NCBI GenBank assembly: GCA_003024985.2
Contig: PXIH01S0090378.1
Strand: one strand, 5' to 3'
DNA length: 13,066 bases
DNA from: Euperipatoides rowelli
Taxonomy: Eukaryota > Onychophora > Udeonychophora > Euonychophora > Peripatopsidae
Shown here: piece after piece, positions 8,997 to 13,066 of the stretch
Position numbering within the stretch: the stretch's first letter is position 1
How the letters are laid out: every line of letters begins with the position of its first letter
Notes under the pieces: model-generated
What the model saw: only the letters and a program-made list of their open reading frames with translations
What the model was told of the DNA's origin: nothing
The model's database searches: none
Made by a program: the position numbers and the translations under genes

Positions 8997-9033
8997 ATTT
9001 ATTAAATACATAATTCATTTTTAAAAATTAATT

Positions 9034-9056
9034 TCTAGCTAATGCGCTTAGCTAGA
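9034..9056. repeat. Perfect 9-bp hairpin (TCTAGCTAA / TTAGCTAGA)
   Basis: Arms 9034-9042 and 9048-9056 are exact reverse complements around the loop TGCGC. Looser AT-rich complementarity continues outward on both sides (about 9005-9085, with an N at 9057). There is no U run expected of a bacterial terminator, and this is not a bacterial context. It may be the centre of a small palindromic element. Confidence 0.7.
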
Positions 9057-9197
9057 NCTTAATAAATTTTAATTAAAAAAAATGAAAATAATAGTTTATT
9101 TCAATATAAGCTTAATGTGAATTGAGGCAGTTATTTGAACCAAGCCACCCATTCTTCAAAAATCCCAAGCCATTCACTTTATCTACAGGTGGAGTGA

Positions 9198-9692
9198 GAA
9201 TTGCATCAGTTGTTCAAGTTTGATGACTTGGGAATTGATAATGATTTCAAAGTACTCTCAAAAATAATTTTAAATTAAAAAAAAAACATCATTTTAATAG
9301 AGAACATTGAGGATATAATGTGAGCTAATGTCCCACATATTGAACCAATGTTTATAAATAAAGAAAATATTTTCCAATGTCAGTATCATATTCCTCATTC
9401 CCTGTACAAGCCAATTAAAACAATCAACACAATAGAAATGATAGGAATAATTAAAAAAGCTAAAGACACAAGTTGAAATGTTCCAGTACTGGTCGTTTAA
9501 AAAAAAGTAAAATACAATTTAAATTAAATTAGGAATGTGCTTGACCTCAGAAATGTCAACACACAAATTAAACCTTACCTTTTCCCCATAATACAGATAA
9601 AGGACATTACAGTAAGATTCAGGGATACATAATTTTTCCCAACATTAGAATTAAATAGTGCTGGCAGAGTCTGTACAACAAAAGTTTTGTTT
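9198..9692 (+). pseudogene. Ty3/Gypsy-type reverse transcriptase, N-terminal half
   Basis: This is the part of an LTR-retrotransposon Pol that precedes and forms the RT fingers and palm. A single frame runs the whole length without frameshift but with six stops (at 9276, 9321, 9474, 9498, 9525, 9630). Recognisable blocks in order: YHIPHSLYKPI (the YRIP-type entry, ~9384), MIGIIKKAKDTS (the GII-K-S box, ~9438), NVPVLVV (the SP-V-VV box, 9477), VLDLRNVNTQIKP (the VDLRxLN box, ~9537), and TLELNSAGR (the F-x-LDLxxG box with the catalytic-site Asp as Glu, ~9642). The frame is then interrupted at 9695 by a SINE. No PR, Gag or LTR was identified upstream. Clade within Ty3/Gypsy is undetermined. Confidence 0.88.
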
Positions 9693-9694
9693 TG
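9680..9694 (+). repeat. Target-site duplication of the SINE, left copy
   Basis: AAAAGTTTTGTTTTG, identical to 10032-10046. It belongs to the interrupted Gypsy RT sequence. Confidence 0.9.
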
Positions 9695-9705
9695 CCAAGG
9701 GGCTG

Positions 9706-9770
9706 TGGCACAGTGGGATGAGCTGTGCTACCTTGTGCTCCTTGGTGTTGGCAAGGGCCGAGTTCATGGT
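9706..9770 (+). promoter_or_regulatory. Internal RNA polymerase III promoter of the SINE (A and B boxes)
   Basis: The A box TGGCACAGTGGG (9706-9717) fits the TRGCNNAGYNGG consensus exactly. The B box at about 9760-9770 (GAGTTCATGGT) keeps the GTTC core but departs from GGTTCGANNCC. The ~43-base spacing between boxes is within the normal range. Current activity cannot be judged. Confidence 0.65.
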
Positions 9771-9795
9771 TTCTGCTGTCCGACCCAAAAGTCTG

Positions 9796-9816
9796 AAAGT
9801 CTTTCTTTCTGAAAGA
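9796..9816 (+). repeat. Small hairpin in the SINE body
   Basis: GTCTTTC and GAAAGAC pair across a short pyrimidine-rich loop, with flanking CTGAAA and TGAAAG repeats nearby. It may be a structured part of the SINE RNA; positions are approximate to a few bases. Confidence 0.5.
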
Positions 9817-10031
9817 CCAAGGACTAAGGGTATTATTAATCCAGCAAGCAGTTAAATCGAACTTTGCAATATAAAGATATAGAATTTAGAAGTATAGGAA
9901 TACACAACTTGTATGAATACCATGGTCCGGAACCGGATATAGCATCACTGTAGTATGCAGATATGACAGCCTGTATTATATTATGTAAATATGTAAATAG
10001 TTGTAAATAGTTGAAATTAAGGAAGTAATAA

Positions 10032-10046
10032 AAAAGTTTTGTTTTG
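10032..10046 (+). repeat. Target-site duplication of the SINE, right copy
   Basis: AAAAGTTTTGTTTTG, identical to 9680-9694. Gypsy RT sequence resumes directly after it. Confidence 0.9.
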
Positions 10047-10450
10047 AATTGCTTTATCAAATGCCTTTTAGGTTTTTTTTAATTTCAGCTACTCTATTTC
10101 AACAAATTATTGTTTACAGGAAATAAAATTAAAGAGCACTTAACCATTTTGAACAAAGTACTTGAGGCATTCTTACAAATTAAATAAGAAATCTTTAAAA
10201 ATCCTAGGCCATATTATTAATAAAGAAGGTAGTATGCTACTTAACAAAACATTGAGTCCATATCAGGGCTCACTATATGGACTCAGTGTTTTACTTATTA
10301 ATGTAATCTACCTATCCATATTGTTCAGCTGAACTGAAAGTTAATCTAGTATTCAGTTTGTTTAGGCCCTGTAGGGTTTACAGATGATACATTAAAGATA
10401 TTACTAATTTATTGACTCCACTGAATTCACTCTTAAAGAAAGGGTATAGT
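10047..10450 (+). pseudogene. Ty3/Gypsy-type reverse transcriptase, C-terminal half
   Basis: The relic resumes after the SINE. Blocks in order, in changing frames: MPFRFFLISATLFQQ (10061, the PFGL-x-x-APATFQ box), YFNKLLFTG (10095, the YLDDIL-x-TG box with both catalytic Asp lost), KEHLTILNKVLEAFLQI (10131, the EEHLxxLxxVLxxL helix), ILGHIINKEG (10201, the FLGHxIxxxG box) and CRVYR-stop-YIKD (about 10370-10399, the GYYRRFI box). After these comes TPLNSLLKKG (10415-10444), the usual RT thumb motif before RNase H. At least four frame changes and several stops are present. Between 10231 and 10345 the expected sequence is not recognisable, and an inverted repeat sits there. Confidence 0.87.
10228..10312. 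repeat. Hairpin-forming inverted repeat inside the RT relic
   Basis: The core arms 10246-10263 and 10275-10292 are complementary over 18 bp with one G-T pair, around an 11-base loop (CAGGGCTCACT). GGTAG at 10228-10232 can also pair with CTACC at 10308-10312, giving an ~85-base imperfect hairpin. It replaces the stretch of RT between the LGH and YYRR boxes, so it may be a local inverted duplication. Confidence 0.75.
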
Positions 10451-10775
10451 AAAGTTTAAAGTTCATTCAAGGCTAAAATCAGCTTTATAGCTTAAAAAAA
10501 TTAATTAACATTAGAACCTCTCTTGGATCATCTGATTTTAGCAAGCCATTCTTTATTTCAACTTACTCTTGAAATGTAGAATTGGGTGGACTCATCTAGA
10601 AATAAAATGTAGAGGGTCATATATTATACATCCATTGGGTTATTGTAGCCATAAACTGCAGGCAGGTGAGCACAATTACGTGGCTATAGAAAAAGAGTCC
10701 TTTAAAACATTGTGTTTGATGATTGTTTGTGTTGAAACAGTTAAGTTATTCTTCTTCAATAATCTAACAACTTAA
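10451..10775 (+). pseudogene. Ty3/Gypsy-type RT-RNase H junction and RNase H start, truncated
   Basis: RNase H removes the RNA strand during reverse transcription. SSDFSKPFFIST (about 10528-10560) is the APVLxxPDFSKPF block that opens Gypsy RNase H. VDSSRN in another phase (about 10588) resembles the catalytic DAS box. The 68-codon frame at 10569-10775 then carries IHPLGYCSHKLQAGEHNY and VAIEKES (10626-10700), the HPIAYxSRxLxxxExNYxxxEKE block. It ends around NNLTT (10770), where a TDH box is expected but absent. No integrase (HHCC or DDE) could be recognised downstream. The relic has multiple stops and shifts and is inactive. Confidence 0.88.
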
Positions 10776-11116
10776 AAAACATTTAAAAATAAATAAACCT
10801 AAGCTGATCCATAAGATAAGTTTGACATTAAGTTAAAGTAAATTGAATTTATAACTAGCTATAACTGCAAGTTATTATGGGTTTATTTATTGTGTCAAGA
10901 AATACTAAAATTCATATTAACAATATAGTAAATAACATGATAGCTAAAATCTAAATATCTCTACTTTCTTGACCAAAAAAGGTTATGAAAGTTGGTACAG
11001 TAATAAAGAGTATTTAAAATAATTATACTTAGATATAAGTAGAATTTACAACATTTATTACAAAAATATAAGACCATTATTGATCATTCTTAACATTGAA
11101 ATCAATGGTGAGTTTA
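10776..11116. other. AT-rich noncoding stretch, no gene found
   Basis: The stretch follows the Gypsy RNase H. If integrase was once here, it is too decayed for me to see, or it was deleted. No other feature is supported. Confidence 0.5.
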
Positions 11117-11395
11117 TTAGTTTTGATATAAGGTATGTTTAGTTTGTAACATCACCATGTCACAATACCAGATAATTGACTTGGACAACAACTGGGGATA
11201 GTTAGCCAATAATTTTTTTGCAAAACCAGTCATTTGCTTAATTCTTCTATCCTTAAGATATTCAAGATTTAAATCTAACAATGTCAATTCATAATAATAA
11301 AATCCTTCTTTAAAATAATCTTTAGCACTCTCTTTTGCAATAGCTCTAATTTATCAATTTGTTTTAAAGTGATTGAATTGTTTTATAGATCGGAG
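11117..11395 (-). pseudogene. LINE ORF2 C-terminal tail (Jockey/CR1/RTE-like), relic
   Basis: In Jockey-, CR1- and RTE-type LINEs the RT is followed by a helical tail with an LE-x-(L/V)QKRAL-(R/K)II box and, ~25 residues later, L-x-x-L-x-x-RR ... FAKK. On the minus strand, SITLKQIDKLELLQKRVLK lies at about 11380-11325. In a second phase, DLNLEYLKDRRIKQMTGFAK lies at about 11270-11200, continuing into KLLANYPQLL. The second phase is stop-free from 11350 to the TAA at 11117 (77 codons) but has no suitable start, and one frameshift separates the two motifs. The RT itself was not found at higher coordinates. It differs from the L1/Tx1-type relics elsewhere in the window by its different C-terminus. 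Exact clade is uncertain. Confidence 0.65.
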
Positions 11396-11889
11396 CAAGT
11401 TACTTTAGTTTTAAAGTACTACTAACAGACAAAATTAGTATAAAATTTTAAGTTATAACTACAAATTCAATTATTTTTAAATAATTAGTAACAGATCAAA
11501 TTACAGAAATAGTAATTAGACGTATGTAACTCATAACATTTATTTAGTTACTTTAATACTTTAGTGTTATGATACACAAACAGAAAAACAGTAAATATTG
11601 TGTAATGCATAAGGCTAATTTTTTTTTTTTTTATTGGAATCTTTTTTTTACTTCTTAATGTAATCTAACTATAATAATCCACATTATCAGCCTAATGTAA
11701 ATTAAAGTGGTTTATCAATGCCTATTTCAACTTCGTTGATTTATGTGTATTTTTGTAAAAAAAAATGTTTGTTTAATTAATCAATTTGTTATATTCGGTC
11801 TATAAATACATCAGAATTCGACTTTTATGCCCATATGTAGCAAATTATCAACCCTTGATATGACAAATCTTGGTAAAAAAAAATTGTGC
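11396..11889. other. AT-rich noncoding stretch, no gene found
   Basis: T runs near 11620-11650 and short A/T repeats are present. No coding motif, RNA gene or clear repeat unit is recognised. Confidence 0.55.
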
Positions 11890-12257
11890 CGATTGCAGTA
11901 ATAGTATTTGTGGTTGACTGGTTGTCAGACCAGAATATGAGTCTAGGATCCAATAAGTGATATTTTAGTAATGGATAGCAGCTTTATTTTATTATTTACA
12001 GTTTTAACATTACCCTTATCCTAACCTTAACTCCTACTACGTATTAAACCCACTAAGCCCCAACCGTATAATGATGAAGGGATGAAATAATAATTTTTTT
12101 ATCGATTTTGATCATTTTGAGATATTTCCGACATTTGGCGTATATGACTGAAATAGATGCGCAAATGTTAAAATGCAGTAATTGTCACTTATTAGATCCC
12201 TTTTCTAACGTTTCCTACCAGACAGAAATAGTGGCCAACACTTTTACAGATCAATCA
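11890..12257. mobile_element. Imperfect inverted-repeat element, possible MITE
   Basis: The left arm (about 11890-11962) and the reverse complement of the right arm (about 12178-12257) share an inner block, GGATC(C/T)AATAAGTGA, at 11947-11960 and 12186-12199 (complement). Looser matches run outward through GTC-GACC/GTCTGG and TGTGG/TGTTGG to GATTG. The internal ~215 bases carry no open frame. They include a run resembling degenerate TTAGGG-type repeats on the complementary strand (12004-12034). No clean target-site duplication is visible. It could be an old MITE; the outer arm similarity is weak and was aligned by eye. Confidence 0.4.
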
Positions 12258-12290
12258 GAATGTAGATAAGTGATTCAAAGCTTTATTTAT

Positions 12291-12366
12291 TATTTTATAT
12301 TTGCAGTCGATGACTCGGTGGTTTTTACTATTTTTTATTTGCAGTCTGTGACTCTGTGGTTTTTAT
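12291..12366 (+). repeat. Two-copy 38-bp tandem duplication
   Basis: Units 12291-12328 and 12329-12366 match at 33 of 38 positions. Each contains TTTGCAGTC, then GACTC(G/T)GTGG. A TATTTGCAG before a GC-richer stretch resembles an intron 3' end, but no downstream exon is supported. Confidence 0.8.
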
Positions 12367-13066
12367 AAAAGATACTCGAAACAAGCAGGCTGAAAATAAA
12401 CTTTTAACAGGTTTAATTTGCATTAAAAAATATTATAATCTCTAAGAATGTTTAAGAAATATTATTAAAAATTTGGAAATAATAGTTAACATTTTGTTTC
12501 ATTGTTTAATGTGTCAAGTTAATAATGTACAAAAGCCTTCTGGTGTTTTTTTTTCCCCTTAAAATTGATTTCAACTTCAATCCCTAGAATTATCTCAAAA
12601 TTTTATGGATTTTATATTGATGCGAAGAAAGTAACTTTTTCTCTCTTTTTTTTTTTTTTTTATTCAAAANACATGTATCTGACAAATACACCGTGACTAT
12701 TCATGTAACTTTTTGACCGAGATGACTGCAGGGTATAGAAGAAGAATTATACAGAGAAATAAAACCTTTTAATGTATGTAAATTGTTGAAACCAATGTCT
12801 TAAAAATTCATCCATAATTGAACTTAATGATTCATGTTGTAAATCAAACATCCATGTCCAGAACAAGAATTCAAAATCATACTACTTAGATTAATAGCCA
12901 TCTTTCATATACACTGTTCTACCTAGACATTGACATGTGAATAATTTTTATATGAGAATTAGGAATTTGAACTCATGTCCTGAGTGATGTGTAAAGCTGG
13001 CTGGATGCTGCTGTTCTTCATACTAGTAGATTATCATCAGAGTTTATCAGAAGTCTGTTCTTGCAA
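12367..13066. other. AT-rich noncoding stretch to the window end
   Basis: No gene is recognised. It contains a long T run (about 12646-12661), one N at 12670 and the inverted motif at 12716-12734. The last ~110 bases are less AT-rich and may begin something beyond the window, but no domain is visible. Confidence 0.5.
12716..12734 (-). repeat. 19-bp motif, inverted partner of 8978-8996
   Basis: The reverse complement reads ACCCTGCAGTCATCTCGGT, one base different from the motif at 8978. The related GCAGTC...CTCGGT also occurs at 12303-12319 in the 38-bp duplication. Confidence 0.6.

Larger units (their letters stand above)
8521..9197. other. AT-rich intergenic stretch between LINE and Gypsy relic
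   Basis: No gene is recognised. The part next to 8520 may be the LINE 5' UTR, and the part just before 9198 may be more Gypsy pol. It contains the inverted motif at 8978-8996 and the perfect hairpin at 9034-9056, both listed separately. Confidence 0.5.
9695..10031 (+). mobile_element. tRNA-derived SINE, ~337 bp, inserted in Gypsy RT
   Basis: The insertion lies between identical 15-bp direct repeats (9680-9694 and 10032-10046), the hallmark of LINE-mediated insertion. The head starts GGGGCTG (9699-9705) followed by TGGCACAGTGGG (9706-9717), a perfect pol III A box at the right tRNA position. A weaker B-box-like GAGTTCATGG follows at 9760-9769. The middle (9796-9816) contains a short hairpin, GTCTTTC and GAAAGAC. 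The 3' part holds a CCGGAACCGG patch (9928-9937) and ends in GTAAATA-type repeats (9983-10010) and a short GAAGTAATAA tail, not poly-A. The 65-codon frame at 9658-9855 is chance across the junction. It does not fold as an intact tRNA. I cannot name the SINE family. Confidence 0.85.

Noticed and set aside
9699-9775. Functional tRNA gene
   Set aside because: The A box is perfect, but the anticodon and T arms do not fold properly, the B box is degraded and the 3' acceptor strand is absent. The 15-bp duplication shows a SINE instead.
9658-9855. 65-codon plus-strand frame
   Set aside because: It crosses the junction of Gypsy RT and the SINE head, so it is a chance fusion frame.
9836-10060. 74-codon minus-strand frame
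   Set aside because: It lies antisense to the SINE tail, with no domain.
12970-13066. tRNA-like B box on the minus strand near the window end
   Set aside because: A GTTCAAATTCC-like string is present, but no A box lies at a proper distance and nothing folds as a tRNA.

Overview
This window reads as AT-rich (roughly 70% A+T by eye) nuclear DNA of an animal, most likely an invertebrate. It has long homopolymers, no dense protein coding, and a crowd of decayed transposable elements. The lineage cannot be fixed from the sequence. I see no intact host gene, no rRNA, no intact tRNA, no CRISPR and no bacterial operon. Five single N bases (2689, 4283, 4913, 9057, 12670) mark assembly ambiguities.

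Layout. 1-1169 is gene-free. 1170-1410 is a near-perfect fold-back of two ~108-bp arms around an A18 loop. 1411-3550 is mostly simple DNA, with one unidentified coding-like stretch on the minus strand (2437-2670). 3551-4106 (+) is the decayed C-terminus of an L1/Tx1-type LINE ORF2. 4733-4912 is one end of a small TTAA-flanked DNA transposon, and 5641-6275 is a full copy with long inverted ends and a TTAA duplication. A G-quadruplex-type motif lies at 5013-5046.

6276-8520 (-) is the 5' part of a Tx1/L1-like LINE: an ORF1 relic with a CCHC zinc knuckle, then an ORF2 apurinic-endonuclease relic. Both are frameshifted and the endonuclease active site is damaged. The element stops where the TTAA transposon begins, and its reverse transcriptase was not found.

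9198-10775 (+) is a Ty3/Gypsy-type pol relic: reverse transcriptase from its N-terminal part through the decayed YxDD box to the start of RNase H. It is split by a tRNA-derived SINE (9695-10031) with a 15-bp target-site duplication, so the SINE is younger than the Gypsy copy. 11117-11395 (-) is the C-terminal tail of a third, different LINE. 11890-12257 is an imperfect inverted-repeat element. 12291-12366 is a 38-bp tandem duplication. The rest to 13066 shows nothing identifiable.

These parts do not form a working pathway. They record successive insertions (Gypsy, then SINE; LINE next to a TTAA element) followed by drift. Most of the open frames over 60 codons are transposon pieces or chance. 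The most informative items are the dated SINE-in-Gypsy nest, the TTAA element family, the large fold-back, and several short GC-richer inverted motifs with no assigned family.
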